A stretch of 64,000 bases of DNA from Arthrobacter sp. SX1312 (GCF_002929295.1 NZ_PJIM01000002.1:826191-890190); one strand, 5' to 3'; shown: positions 16,822-25,578, numbered from the stretch's first letter. The notes: generated by a model not told the origin, from the sequence alone. Program-made: numbers and translations.

Positions 16822-17454
16822 TTATCCTTCGGCGGCCACCCGGCGGCGGAGGCCGTCCAGGACGAGGCCGAGGTACCGCTGGAAGCCCGCGTCCGGGTCC
16901 GTGGGGGCGGCCGTCACGGCCCCCGGGGGCAGTGATCCCAGCATGCGGACGAGCACCAGGACGTCCTCACCGGTGAGGTCCGGCCGCGCGCCGTCGTCCC
17001 TCAACCGTGCGGCGAACTCCTCCGCGGCCGGAGCGATCCGACGCCGCAGCATCGCGAGTCCCGCCGACACGAAGCCGGGGTCGTGCAGCAGGTCCCGCAG
17101 CCCGCGGTCCTCGAGCTGCATGCGGGCGGCGGAGCCGATGAACAGCCGTGCTGCCGCCCAGGAGTCCTCGAGCGCGAGGGCCTCGGACACCGTCGCGTCG
17201 ACGTCCGTCACGCGCTCCTCGAGGATGGCCTCGATGAGGGTGCGGCGATCGGGGAACCGGCGGTACACGGTTCCCACGCCCACCCCGGCCTCACGGGCGA
17301 TGTCCTCGAAACTGCACTCCGCGCCATGGACGGCGAACATGCGCCGGGCCGCGGCGAGGACCAGCTCGCGATTGTGCCGGGCATCCCGCCGGAGCGGCCG
17401 GAGGGCGGGTGGCGGACCGGCGCCGGGTCCGGGCTGCTCAGGTGGTGACGCCAC
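16822..17454 (-). CDS. TetR-family transcriptional regulator
   Basis: A 210-residue regulator with the TetR helix-turn-helix at about residues 25-70: RELVLAAARRMFAVHGAECS, then FEDIAREAGVGVGTVYRRFPDR. The C-terminal ligand domain (IGSAARMQLEDRGLRDLLHDP) resembles the SbtR/TetR_C type. The start is a GTG that overlaps the end of the PAP2 gene by 17 bases, so it is translated from the same message. The target is unknown; the adjoining PAP2 gene or the permease downstream are candidates. Confidence 0.88.
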   Translation of the reverse strand: MASPPEQPGPGAGPPPALRPLRRDARHNRELVLAAARRMFAVHGAECSFEDIAREAGVGVGTVYRRFPDRRTLIEAILEERVTDVDATVSEALALEDSWAAARLFIGSAARMQLEDRGLRDLLHDPGFVSAGLAMLRRRIAPAAEEFAARLRDDGARPDLTGEDVLVLVRMLGSLPPGAVTAAPTDPDAGFQRYLGLVLDGLRRRVAAEG

Positions 17455-18232
17455 GGGTGGCTGTCCGGTGGAGGCGGAACGTCAGGAAGAGCCGATGCGC
17501 GGTGATCACGACGGCGAGCCAGGCGACCCCGAGCGTCCAGGCGACCAGGACGTCCGTGAGCCAGTGGTGGCCGAGGTAGACCCGGCTGAGGCCCATGGTC
17601 ACGGCGAAGACGACGGCGAGGGTGACGGTCAGCGCGCGGGTGCGCTTGCGCTGCTGCCGCAGGACCAGCAGGTATGCCACGATGCCGGCGATCACGACGG
17701 CGTTGAGGGAGTGCCCGCTGGGGAACGACGGCGACGATTCGTAGGGCGGGACCGCCAGGTCCATGGGCGGACGCAGGCGGCCGATCGCATCCTTGCCGGC
17801 GACCGTCATGAGCAGGGAGCCGAACGCCGCGGCCGGCAGCAGGATCGCCGGCGTCCAGGAGCGGCGGTGGACGGCGAGCAGCACCATCACCGAGGCGGCG
17901 AGGATGGGCATGCCGATCGGTCCGCCGATGTTGGTGTAGCCGGTGATGAAGGCGTCGAACCAGCCCTCGCGCAGCGACACGGCGAGGTCGAGGGCCGGCT
18001 GGTCGAGGGCCGCGACGCCGTCGGCCTCCACCACCGATTCGTACACTTCGGCCGACGCCGCGGTCAGGGCCGCGGCCACCCCGCCGCCGATCGCGATGAG
18101 GAGCAGCAGGGCGGCATGCGGACCGGCCCAGCGGGCGAGGGGGCGGACGCACCGGACGAGGAACCGGCCCATCGGCGACGTCCACCGGGTGAGGTCTCGT
18201 GGTCCGACGTATTGGTCCTGGTGCGCTGGCAT
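17438..18232 (-). CDS. PAP2-family phosphatase, integral membrane
   Basis: A 264-residue membrane protein with about six hydrophobic helices and the three-part phosphatase signature: KDAIGRLRPP (KxxxxxxRP), PSFPSGHSLNAV (PSGH), and SRVYLGHHWLTDVLVAW (SRxxxxxHxxxD). In this family the enzyme dephosphorylates lipid phosphates such as undecaprenyl pyrophosphate or phosphatidic acid at the outer face of the membrane. It is the first gene of a short operon with tetR. A GTG or ATG slightly downstream is possible, but the first helix starts near residue 35, so the drawn ATG is reasonable. Confidence 0.9.
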   Translation of the reverse strand: MPAHQDQYVGPRDLTRWTSPMGRFLVRCVRPLARWAGPHAALLLLIAIGGGVAAALTAASAEVYESVVEADGVAALDQPALDLAVSLREGWFDAFITGYTNIGGPIGMPILAASVMVLLAVHRRSWTPAILLPAAAFGSLLMTVAGKDAIGRLRPPMDLAVPPYESSPSFPSGHSLNAVVIAGIVAYLLVLRQQRKRTRALTVTLAVVFAVTMGLSRVYLGHHWLTDVLVAWTLGVAWLAVVITAHRLFLTFRLHRTATRGVTT

Positions 18233-18345
18233 CCACCGACTCTATGCTGCGGCCCGGGCAGGGGCATCCCGGGGCCCGGCCGGCGACGCCGAGTTGCGTG
18301 GTCGCCCGTCGGGGTGTCGGCGGGCACGAGGGCTAGGCTGGCCGC

Positions 18346-19008
18346 ATGAGCGATCCAGGCATGATCCGCGACATCATCCGCGGCGTCCCGGTGTTCCCCG
18401 ACGAGATGCCGCCCTTCGATCCGGGAGCAGCCCCCGATTCCCCGATCCCGCTGTTCGTCGAGTGGCTGCAGCGGGCGGTGGAGGACGGCGTCGCGGCGCC
18501 GCACGCGCTCACCCTCGCGACGGTGGGGCAGGACGGCCTGCCGGATGCGCGCGTCGTGATCCTGAAGGACCTCACGCCCGCCGGATGGGAGGTGGCCTCC
18601 AGCAGCGACAGTCCGAAGGGACGGCAGCTGGCGGACCATCCCTCCGCCGCGCTGACCTTCTTCTGGCCGGAGGCCGGCCGTCAGGTGCGGATCCGCGGCT
18701 CGGTCTCCACCGGCACCGCACAGGAGAACGACGCCGACTTCCAGCGCCGCCACCCGGTGGCCCGCGCCCTGGTGCTGGCCGGCAGCCAGAGCTCGGTGGT
18801 GCGCAGCAGGAGCGACGTCGACACCGCCGTGGCGGAACAGGTGCGCCGCATCGAGGCGGGGGAGGGCCTCGTGTCGACCACCTGGACGGTCTTCACCGTG
18901 GCGCCCGACGCCGTCGAGTTCTGGCAGGCCGACCAGGAGCGGCGCCACACCCGCCTGTTGTACAGCCGGTTCGGTGAGGGCTGGCGCCGGGAGATGCTCT
19001 GGCCCTAG
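18346..19008 (+). CDS. Pyridoxamine 5'-phosphate oxidase-family protein (PdxH-like)
   Basis: A 220-residue FMN-binding split-barrel protein. It has the central FMN motif DARVVILKDLTPAGWEVASS, KGRQLADHPSAALTFFWP, and the C-terminal PNPOx dimerisation/catalytic block VEFWQADQERRHTRLLYSR, in which R and H of RRH align with the catalytic RxH of PdxH. This supports oxidation of pyridoxamine/pyridoxine 5'-phosphate to PLP in vitamin B6 metabolism. A PhzG-like or other flavin role cannot be excluded. It is transcribed alone and convergent with an aldo/keto reductase. Confidence 0.82.
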   Translation: MSDPGMIRDIIRGVPVFPDEMPPFDPGAAPDSPIPLFVEWLQRAVEDGVAAPHALTLATVGQDGLPDARVVILKDLTPAGWEVASSSDSPKGRQLADHPSAALTFFWPEAGRQVRIRGSVSTGTAQENDADFQRRHPVARALVLAGSQSSVVRSRSDVDTAVAEQVRRIEAGEGLVSTTWTVFTVAPDAVEFWQADQERRHTRLLYSRFGEGWRREMLWP

Positions 19009-19047
19009 GGCTGCACCGTCCGCCGCGTCACCCGGGCCGGCACCGGC

Positions 19048-19875
19048 TCAATGGCCGAACTCGTCCGAGTCGACGATGTCGGCCCGGCTGGAGTCGAGCA
19101 GGTAGATCGCGGCCAGCTCCGCCCCGGAGAGCTCGAAGTCGAAGATGTCGAGATTCCGGGCGAGGCGCTCCGGGTTGGAGGACTTCGGGATGGCGACCAT
19201 CCCCTGCTGCACGTGCCAGCGCAGCACCACCTGCGCGGGTGTCCGGTCGTGGGCCTCGGCGATCGCGACGACGGCGGGTTCGTCGAGCAGCCCGCTGCCC
19301 TTGCCCAGTGGGCTCCAGGCCTGGGTCACGATGCCGTGCTCGTTGTGGAACGCCCGTTCCACGATGCGCGGCCGTTGGGGATCGAGCTGGATCTGGTTCA
19401 CGTCGGGGACGATCCCGGCGTCGATGACCTGCTGCAGGTGCGCCGGCTTGTAGTTCGAGGTGCCCACCGCGCCCACGAGGCCCTCCTCCATCAGCGCGGC
19501 GATGCCCTCGACCGCTTCGACGTGGCGCCCCTGGTCGGGATTGGGCCAGTGGACCAGGAGCAGGTCGATGTACTCAAGGCCCAGCAGGCCGGCGCTGGTC
19601 TCGAAGGCACGCCGGACGCCCTCCCGACCGTGGTGTTCACGGTTGAACTTGGTGGTGACGAACAGTTCCTCCCGCGGGACGCCGGAGCGGCGGATCCCCT
19701 CACCGACGCCCCGCTCGTTACGGTAGTTCTCCGCCGTGTCGATCAACCGGTAGCCTGTCTCCAGGGCCAGGGCCACGGTGTCCGCGGCTTCGGTGTCGTC
19801 CAGCGGCCACGTGCCCAGGCCGAGGAGGGGGAGGTGGGCGCCGCTGCGGAGCTGGACGGTGGGGGCGAGTGCCAT
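19048..19875 (-). CDS. Aldo/keto reductase (AKR3/5-like)
   Basis: A 275-residue NADPH-dependent reductase of the (beta/alpha)8 aldo-keto reductase superfamily. The catalytic tetrad is visible: Asp and Tyr in GYRLIDTAENYRNE, Lys in LFVTTKFNRE, His in DLLLVHWPNP. The NADPH-binding end is AIPKSSNPERLARNLDIFDF. I chose the ATG at 19875; the longer upstream frame would add 35 residues of arginine-rich sequence absent from the family. It reduces carbonyl compounds; the physiological substrate is unknown. Confidence 0.9.
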   Translation of the reverse strand: MALAPTVQLRSGAHLPLLGLGTWPLDDTEAADTVALALETGYRLIDTAENYRNERGVGEGIRRSGVPREELFVTTKFNREHHGREGVRRAFETSAGLLGLEYIDLLLVHWPNPDQGRHVEAVEGIAALMEEGLVGAVGTSNYKPAHLQQVIDAGIVPDVNQIQLDPQRPRIVERAFHNEHGIVTQAWSPLGKGSGLLDEPAVVAIAEAHDRTPAQVVLRWHVQQGMVAIPKSSNPERLARNLDIFDFELSGAELAAIYLLDSSRADIVDSDEFGH

Positions 19876-20008
19876 GGTGGGAGTCCTGGTCGAGAGGTGA
19901 CGGGTCAGCACCAGCCTGTCCCGCGCCGAACCTCCCGTCAAACGGCATGTCCCGTGGAAGGCCGCTAGATGGTGACGCACGCGCGCGGACCTCCGCGATG
20001 GAAGCGGC

Positions 20009-20260
20009 TCAGGCGATTCGGCTGTAGGACGCCCGGGGCCGGCGATGCGGCGCGCCGCGCGCGAGCAGGTCGTCGATGAGTTCGTTCACGGCCCGGGCGA
20101 TGCAGTCGCGTTCCTCGCGGGGCAGCGGGGCGAGGCCGTGCAGGTAGGCGTCCATCTCGAACTCGTCGAAGAATCCACCCGAATTGAGGTAGTGCAGATA
20201 CACCTCATGGACGGTCAGTGACGATTCCGCCATGGCCGTACATGCTGTCTGGGACTGCAC
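20009..20260 (-). CDS. Small acidic protein of an EFxxDAYLHG family
   Basis: An 83-residue protein of unknown function that is clearly paralogous to the protein at 60797-61198. Shared blocks are the N-terminal LxVxExxxHYxNxGG pattern, FEMDAYLHGL, AVNELIDD, and a final RAxYS. It is predicted to be helical, with no signal peptide and no transmembrane segment. The GTG start at 20260 has AGGAG six bases upstream; an internal ATG at 20233 has none. It is divergent from the gene at 20490, another poorly known protein, and the two share the upstream region. Confidence 0.75.
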   Translation of the reverse strand: MQSQTACTAMAESSLTVHEVYLHYLNSGGFFDEFEMDAYLHGLAPLPREERDCIARAVNELIDDLLARGAPHRRPRASYSRIA

Positions 20261-20489
20261 GGCGGCTCCTCGGGTCCAGTGGCATCCGGACGGGGACTGC
20301 CGCTCTTCCTGACACGATAGTCCGGGTAGCGCCCCTCATCCCTCAAGATTCACTCAAGCCATAGCGGCCCTGCCCGTCAGGCGGAGAAGGTATGCGAGGA
20401 ATGCCTTGATTTCGCATCGGGCCCCGGCGCGGTATAGTTCTGTACAGGGCCTAGCAGCGGGCCATTGAACCACCATCGTGGAGCTGACC
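20261..20489. promoter_or_regulatory. Divergent promoter region with conserved upstream box
   Basis: This gap separates the 83-residue gene (leftward) and the 210-residue gene (rightward). A good -10 hexamer TATAGT lies at 20433-20438 for the rightward gene; no -35 at normal spacing is obvious. At 20453-20465 is AGCAGCGGGCCAT, identical over 13 nt with the sequence just before the paralogous gene at 9473, where a TAGACT element also precedes it. Confidence 0.5.
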
Positions 20490-21122
20490 ATGGAATCTTC
20501 TTCGTTCGCCGATTACCGTACCCAAAGTGCGCCCGCCGCCGATCTCCAGCCGTTCGGGTTGGCCACGGCCCCCGGAGCCTCCCAGGGCCCCGCGTCCCGT
20601 GCGGAGGACGCAGGCTTTCCTGCCGACCTGTCCACCGTGTCGAACCGGCAGCTGAGGGTCCTCTGCAACCAGACCTACCGGGTGCTCGATCGCGACTTCC
20701 CCCCGATGGAAGCCGTTCACCACTACGAGTTGCTGGTGGAGGAGATCGAACGCCGTGAGGTGCAGGCCGAGACGCGCAGCGAACCCACGAAGGCGCGCGG
20801 CGGCTTCCGTGACAATTCCCTGTTCTCGCGCTTCGAGCTCTTCAGCGACGGCACCATGGTGGGCCACGTCAAGTACGAGATGAAGGGTCCGTACGCCGTG
20901 CTCATCCAGGCGGTCGTCGACCCGCAGTTCGACGCAGTCGACGTCGAACCCGCGCTGATCCGGCGGGTACTCCTCAACGCACACCAGCGGCGCATCGCGG
21001 TCGTGCCCTACTGCCCGCGGGTGCGGGAGTTCCTCCGGGAGTTCCCCCAGTACCGCGCCCTCCTGCCCGTGGACCAGCGCAAGCGGCTCGAAGCGGCGCT
21101 GCTCGTCTCCTCGGACGCCTGA
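20490..21122 (+). CDS. Two-domain protein: LRxLCN-type N-terminal domain joined to a degenerate YidJ-like GNAT domain
   Basis: A 210-residue protein. Residues about 50-95 (NRQLRVLCNQTYRVLD, then HHYELLVEEIERREVQAE) match the small protein at 9473. Residues about 110-205 follow the fold pattern of small YidJ-like GNAT proteins (SLFSRFELFSDGTMVGHVKYEM, AVVDPQFDAVDVEPALIRRVL, VVPYCPRVREFLREFPQY). In active relatives the middle block carries a QGxG/A acetyl-CoA loop; here it reads FDAVDVEP, so cofactor binding is probably lost. I chose the ATG at 20490 (GGAG at -8) over the GTG at 20478. Function unknown; a binding or regulatory role is only inferred. Confidence 0.75.
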   Translation: MESSSFADYRTQSAPAADLQPFGLATAPGASQGPASRAEDAGFPADLSTVSNRQLRVLCNQTYRVLDRDFPPMEAVHHYELLVEEIERREVQAETRSEPTKARGGFRDNSLFSRFELFSDGTMVGHVKYEMKGPYAVLIQAVVDPQFDAVDVEPALIRRVLLNAHQRRIAVVPYCPRVREFLREFPQYRALLPVDQRKRLEAALLVSSDA

Positions 21123-21130
21123 GTCCCCGC

Positions 21131-21598
21131 TCAGGCGGACGTCGGGCCGGCTGCGGGGTCGGCCGTCAGGAAGCGGTTGCGCACCTCGATGAGGTAGCGC
21201 AGGTAGGGCCGGAGGAGGATCCGTTCCGCCACGGCGCCGGCAGGACCGAGTGGCGCGGTGAAGCGTATCCGGTCCACCATCGTCGTGAGGCCGTCGGCTT
21301 CCGAGAACTCGTGGACGTGCCGGAAGTCGCGGAACGGGCCGGTGCGCTGTTCATCCACGAACTGGTGCGGTGCGTCCAGCTCCGTGATGACGCTCGTCAT
21401 CCTGATGGGGATACCGAAGTGCCAGGCCCGCCATGTCACGTGCTCGCCGAGGCCGATGAGCCCGCTCGTCACCCCGGCGACCGCCCGCTCCCGTGAGAAG
21501 CGCATCGATGTCGCATGGGCATCGATGCTGCGCGAGCGGTCGAACAGCTCGGCCTGGCCCACCGTGGTGGTTGTCGTGCACGTGAACGCTGCGGTCAT
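21131..21598 (-). CDS. SRPBCC-fold (START-like) protein
   Basis: A 155-residue protein resembling the SRPBCC/polyketide-cyclase-like ligand-binding fold: TCTTTTTVGQAELFDRSRSID at the start, then LGEHVTWRAWHFGIP, FVDEQRTGPFRDFRHVHEF, and a long C-terminal helix (ILLRPYLRYLIEVRNRFL). Such proteins bind hydrophobic ligands or are uncharacterised. It is convergent with the GNAT-like gene (8-base gap) and lies downstream of the quinone oxidoreductase-like gene at 21650, with which it may share a transcript. Confidence 0.82.
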   Translation of the reverse strand: MTAAFTCTTTTTVGQAELFDRSRSIDAHATSMRFSRERAVAGVTSGLIGLGEHVTWRAWHFGIPIRMTSVITELDAPHQFVDEQRTGPFRDFRHVHEFSEADGLTTMVDRIRFTAPLGPAGAVAERILLRPYLRYLIEVRNRFLTADPAAGPTSA

Positions 21599-21649
21599 GA
21601 CGCCAGTATCCCAGCCTGCCCGGTGGCGCCGGCGATGCCCCGCAGCCGC

Positions 21650-22651
21650 TCAGGTGCGGACGAGCATCTTGCCGGTGTTGGCACCGTTCATCATGTCCAG
21701 GAAGGCGCCGACGGCGTTCTGGATGCCGTCCACCACGGTCTCGTCGAACACGATGCTGCCGTCGGCGAGCCAGCCCGTCATCAGCTCCGCGAATTCGGCC
21801 TGCAGATCCTGGTGCCGGCCGACGATGAAGCCCTCCAGCGTGAGGGAGCGCGTGACCAGATTCGCCATGTTGTCGGGGCCCGGGGTGCGTTCGGTGTTGT
21901 TGTACTGCGAGATCGCACCGCACAGGGCCGCGCGGCCTCCGGTGTTGAGGCGGTCGATCGCTGCCTCGAGATGGTCCCCACCCACATTGTCGAAGTAGAC
22001 GTCGATGCCACCCGGTGTGAGATCGCGGAGCTGACGGCGCACGGGGGAGTCCTTGTAGTTGAACGCCTCGTCGTAGCCGTACTTCTCCTTGAGGAGGGCC
22101 ACCTTCTCCGCCGAACCGGCCGAGCCGATCACCCGCGAGGCGCCCAGCTTCCGGGCGATCTGGCCGGCGATGGAGCCGACGGCGCCCGCCGCGCCGGAGA
22201 TGAAGACGACGTCGCCCTCCTTCAGCCCGGCGACCCGCTTGAGTCCCGCGTAGGCGGTGAGGCCGGTCATGCCGGCGGCACCGAGGAAGACGGACAGCGG
22301 CAGCGCCGTGTCCGGCAGGGGCGAGAAGTGGGAGGCCGGGCCCTGCGCCACGTCGCGCCATCCATGGCCGTGCAGGACCGCCGTGCCGACCGGCATCGCC
22401 TCGGACGTCGATTCCACCACCCGGCCCACCGCTCCACCGGTCATGGTCTCGTCGAGTCCGAAGGGCGCGACGTAGGACTTGGAGTCGTTCATCCGGCCGC
22501 GCATGTAGGGGTCGACCGACACGTATTCGTTCCGGACGCGCACTTCATCGAGGCCGAGCTCGGGCAGGTCCACCGTCACGAGCGCGAAGTCCTCCGGGGT
22601 CGGCGCGCCGACCGGACGTCGGACGAGCTGGATCTGGGTACTGGCGGTCAT
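21650..22651 (-). CDS. NADP-dependent MDR oxidoreductase (prostaglandin/leukotriene reductase-like, zinc-free)
   Basis: A 333-residue medium-chain reductase of the double-bond reductase branch. Signs are the N-terminal DEVRVRNEYVSVDPYMRGRM, the dinucleotide-binding loop VFISGAAGAVGSIAGQIARKLG and the motif FDNVGGDHLEAAIDRL. The zinc ligands of alcohol dehydrogenases are absent, so it likely reduces alpha,beta-unsaturated carbonyls with NADPH, as CurA-like enzymes do. I chose the ATG at 22651; the longer frame adds 45 arginine/serine-rich residues outside the family. Substrate unknown. Confidence 0.9.
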   Translation of the reverse strand: MTASTQIQLVRRPVGAPTPEDFALVTVDLPELGLDEVRVRNEYVSVDPYMRGRMNDSKSYVAPFGLDETMTGGAVGRVVESTSEAMPVGTAVLHGHGWRDVAQGPASHFSPLPDTALPLSVFLGAAGMTGLTAYAGLKRVAGLKEGDVVFISGAAGAVGSIAGQIARKLGASRVIGSAGSAEKVALLKEKYGYDEAFNYKDSPVRRQLRDLTPGGIDVYFDNVGGDHLEAAIDRLNTGGRAALCGAISQYNNTERTPGPDNMANLVTRSLTLEGFIVGRHQDLQAEFAELMTGWLADGSIVFDETVVDGIQNAVGAFLDMMNGANTGKMLVRT

Positions 22652-22715
22652 TGCTGCTCCTGGGGTCGGTTGCTTCCTGCACCTGCCAACCCACGATCCG
22701 GAGGATCTATTCCGT

Positions 22716-23453
22716 TTAGAGTGCCCCGGCCAGGCGGTCCCGGAGTTCACAGAGGGCGTCCGAGGGCGGGAAGGGCTGCGGCGCACGGCCCCAGAGCCAC
22801 AGGAGCAATGCCTCCGGGTCCGTCCGGGCGGTCGGCTGTCCGTTCGCCGGTGCGTCCCGCGTGACCTCGACCCGCCCGGGGGCCAGGCACACGTCCCAGG
22901 AGTGCCCGCCCGCCTCGAGGCGGACCACCGCTGCGGACGCCGTGAGGTCCGGCTGGCTGCGGACGAGCATCACGGTCAGCACTTCGTCGATGCCGTCCAG
23001 GGTGAGGTCCGGGTCCATCGGCGTGGGCCCGTCTCCTGCCGTGTCCTCGAGGTCCACCCGGTGGATCGCGGTCTCGTGCGTGAGCCGCCGGATCCAGAAT
23101 CCGACGGTCTGGTCCCACGGGACGAACGTCTCCGCCGGATCCTCCGGCCGGTGCCGATCCAACTGGTCAGTGAGGCTGCTGAAGGAGTGGGCGAGCAGGG
23201 CCTGCGGCGGGAAGCTGCCGATGCTCACGGGAGGCCAGCCATGGCTCGGCCGCTCGCCCGTCCGGATGGTCTCCGCCTTGTGGAGGAACACGATCGCGGT
23301 GTGCCGCGCGAGGTCCTCGCCCGTCCAGCCCGGACACGCGGGCACGGGCAGGTCCAGGGTGGCGGGGACGAGGTCGGCGAGGATCCGGTACTCCCGGTCC
23401 AGCAACTCCCGGTAGCGGTCGAACGGAAGGGCGTGCGGGGAGGCCTGGTCCAT
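22716..23453 (-). CDS. Mycothiol-dependent maleylpyruvate isomerase-family protein
   Basis: A 245-residue protein with the MDMPI N-terminal DinB-like bundle (VPACPGWTGEDLARHTAIVFLHKAETIR, and a second histidine in TVGFWIRRLTHETAIHRVDLE) followed by the MDMPI C-terminal domain (DVCLAPGRVEVTRD ... PEALLLWLWGR). The three conserved histidines that bind zinc are present. Family members use mycothiol as cofactor, which fits an actinobacterium. The substrate here is unknown; no aromatic-degradation genes are nearby. It is divergent from the thioesterase gene. Confidence 0.88.
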   Translation of the reverse strand: MDQASPHALPFDRYRELLDREYRILADLVPATLDLPVPACPGWTGEDLARHTAIVFLHKAETIRTGERPSHGWPPVSIGSFPPQALLAHSFSSLTDQLDRHRPEDPAETFVPWDQTVGFWIRRLTHETAIHRVDLEDTAGDGPTPMDPDLTLDGIDEVLTVMLVRSQPDLTASAAVVRLEAGGHSWDVCLAPGRVEVTRDAPANGQPTARTDPEALLLWLWGRAPQPFPPSDALCELRDRLAGAL

Positions 23454-23515
23454 CTCCCGAGTGTAGGCGGGTGTGTCCGACCGGGGTTATGTTACCGGCG
23501 AGTAATATCTTGTCC

Positions 23516-24058
23516 ATGCACCTGATCTTCCGCACGATGCTGCAGCTCTTCCGGTCCGGCAGACGGTCGCACCTCAGTATCTGGGGCTCCAGCAGCGTCA
23601 CCCTCCGGGTCCTCCTCACGGACATCGACATCGCGATGCACATGAACAACGGGATGTACTTCTCGGTGTTCGACCTCGGCCGCTTCGACCTGATGGTCCG
23701 CAGCGGGGTGTGGCGCCTGATGCGCCGTCGCGGGTGGAGCCCGGTTGCGGCCGGGGAGACCATCAGTTTCCGCAAGTCGCTCCAGCTCGGCCAACGCTAT
23801 GCCGTCGAGACGCGCATCATCGGGCTGGACGAACGCGCCGTCTACTTCGAGCAGCGTGCCGTGGCCGACGGCGAGATCTACGCACGGGCCTTCATCGCGA
23901 CGAGGCTCGTCTCGTCGTCGGGCCCTGTCAGCAACGAGGAGATCATCGCGGCCTTCGGGGCGCCGCCGGAGGACCTGGTGCTTCCCGACTGGATCCACGA
24001 GTGGCGCCTCAACAACGGGCTGCCCAGCACCCGGAGGCCCGCACCCCACACCTGGTAG
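23516..24058 (+). CDS. Hotdog-fold acyl-CoA thioesterase-like protein
   Basis: A 180-residue protein of the 4HBT_2 thioesterase type. Its N-terminal segment TLRVLLTDIDIAMHMNNGMYFSVFDLGRFDL has the conserved (D)xxMHMNNxxYxxxxDxxR pattern that places the catalytic Asp/Asn near the thioester, followed by the beta-sheet (SLQLGQRYAVETRIIGLDERAVYFEQR). Such enzymes hydrolyse acyl-CoA thioesters; chain-length preference is unknown. The ATG at 23516 gives an N-terminal hydrophobic helix. A -10-like TAATAT lies at 23503. It is convergent with the next permease. Confidence 0.85.
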   Translation: MHLIFRTMLQLFRSGRRSHLSIWGSSSVTLRVLLTDIDIAMHMNNGMYFSVFDLGRFDLMVRSGVWRLMRRRGWSPVAAGETISFRKSLQLGQRYAVETRIIGLDERAVYFEQRAVADGEIYARAFIATRLVSSSGPVSNEEIIAAFGAPPEDLVLPDWIHEWRLNNGLPSTRRPAPHTW

Positions 24059-24070
24059 GCGGGGGACCAG

Positions 24071-25399
24071 TTACTGGTCGACAGCCCTCCGTGCCCGGCT
24101 GCGGACCAGTCGCTGCACGCCGTACAGGGCGAGGCCGACGGCGAGCAGGATACCCGTGCGGAACCAGATCTCGGCCGTCTGCTGGGTGAGCAGCAGGATG
24201 CAGGACGCGATGGCGAGGTAGGGGAAGACCGCCGGGATGCGGAAGTGCTTGTGCTCCACCGCGTCCTTCCGCAGGACGAGCACGGCGATGTTGGTGCTGA
24301 GGAAGACGAAGAGCAGAAGCAGGACGACGGTCTGGGAGAGGGACTCGAGCCCGCCCGTCAGTGTCAGCGCCATGGCGACCAGGGTGGTGGCGACGATGGC
24401 CACCCACGGGGTGCGGCGGCGGTGCAGCACGCGGTCGAAGACCGACGGGAAGAGCCCCTGCTCGGCCATCCCGAACGTCAGCCTGCTCGACATGATCATG
24501 GTCAGCAGTGCGCCGTTGGCGACCGCGATGAGCGCCACGAGGCTGAAGAGCCAGCCGGGGATGCCCGCGCCGGTGGCCGTCACGACGTCGAGCAGCGGCG
24601 AGCTCGATCCCGCGAGCTGGTCGGGGGCGAGGGCGGCGGAGGAGGCCAGCCCGATCAGGAGGTAGACGACGCCGGCCGTGAGGAGTGCGCCGAAGAGGGC
24701 CCGGGGGTAGACACGGCTGACGTCGTGGACTTCCTCGGCGACGTTCGCGGAGACCTCGAAGCCCACGAAGGAGTAGTAGGCGATGAGCGACGCCGCGAGG
24801 ACGGCCGATGCCGGACCCACACCGGGTGGGAATTCGTTGACACGCGAGAGGTCACCGTTGCCGGCAGCCACGAAGATCCCGACGACGACGATCACGAGGA
24901 CGAGGCCCGAGACCTCGATGACGGTCATGACCACGTTGCTGCGCACCGATTCCTTGATGCCGCGCATGTTCAGCAGACCCAGGAGCACGAGGAAGACGAG
25001 CGCGGCCGGAGTCGCGGGTACGTCGATGAAGGTGGTGAGGTAACCGCCGGCGAACGCCTGGGCGAGTCCGGCGGCGCTGGTCACGCCCGCAGCGAGCATG
25101 CAGAACCCGACGAGGAACGAGATGAACGGCTTCCTGAAGGCGCGCTCGGCGAAGACGGCGGCTCCACCGGCCTTCGGGTACTTGGTGACCAGTTCGGCAT
25201 AGGAGCCCGCCGTCAGGAGGGCGAGCGCCAGTGCGACCATGAGCGGCATCCAGATGGCACCACCCACCTCTTCCGAGATGACCCCGACCAGGGCGTAGAC
25301 ACCGGCTCCGAGGACGTCACCGAGGATGAAGAGGTACAGGAGCGGGCCGGTGATGCCGCGTTTCAGTCTGGTGTCGGGGTTCTGTTCGGTGATGGTCAT
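24071..25399 (-). CDS. APC-family amino acid permease
   Basis: A 442-residue transporter with about 12 helices. TM1 carries the glycine-rich motif LGAGVYALVGVISEEVGG and TM6 reads YSFVGFEVSANVAEEVHDVSR. It differs from the two permeases at 13-17 kb and belongs to the APA/YfnA-like branch. The C-terminus is short and basic. The divergent oxalate/formate-type MFS gene lies on the other side of a 180-bp region. The transported amino acid cannot be read from the sequence. Confidence 0.9.
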   Translation of the reverse strand: MTITEQNPDTRLKRGITGPLLYLFILGDVLGAGVYALVGVISEEVGGAIWMPLMVALALALLTAGSYAELVTKYPKAGGAAVFAERAFRKPFISFLVGFCMLAAGVTSAAGLAQAFAGGYLTTFIDVPATPAALVFLVLLGLLNMRGIKESVRSNVVMTVIEVSGLVLVIVVVGIFVAAGNGDLSRVNEFPPGVGPASAVLAASLIAYYSFVGFEVSANVAEEVHDVSRVYPRALFGALLTAGVVYLLIGLASSAALAPDQLAGSSSPLLDVVTATGAGIPGWLFSLVALIAVANGALLTMIMSSRLTFGMAEQGLFPSVFDRVLHRRRTPWVAIVATTLVAMALTLTGGLESLSQTVVLLLLFVFLSTNIAVLVLRKDAVEHKHFRIPAVFPYLAIASCILLLTQQTAEIWFRTGILLAVGLALYGVQRLVRSRARRAVDQ

Positions 25400-25578
25400 G
25401 AGCGTCAGTGTAAACGAAACTACTAAGCTGGCTGGGTATTGTCCGAATCACAGAACCGCTCGACGCGCCACAACTACCGTCGAACGCGGGTTGCACCCCG
25501 GCCGCTGTGATGCACAGCATAATTGCTTTCGATAACAAGGGCCGGGGGAGGCCACTCCAGCTGACAGAGAGGCCATCG
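25400..25578. promoter_or_regulatory. Divergent promoter region, permease versus OFA transporter
   Basis: This region is AT-richer than its surroundings. A short interrupted palindrome GCTGTGATGCACAGC lies at 25502-25516 and an AT-rich stretch (CATAATTGCTTTCGATAA) follows it, the likely core promoter of the rightward MFS operon. The palindrome may be an operator; its binding protein is unknown. Confidence 0.45.

Noticed and set aside
25502-25516. GCTGTGATGCACAGC as a CRP/Fnr-type site
   Set aside because: The arms are only six bases with a 3-base gap, which does not match the TGTGA-N6-TCACA pattern. It is kept only as a possible operator of unknown type.
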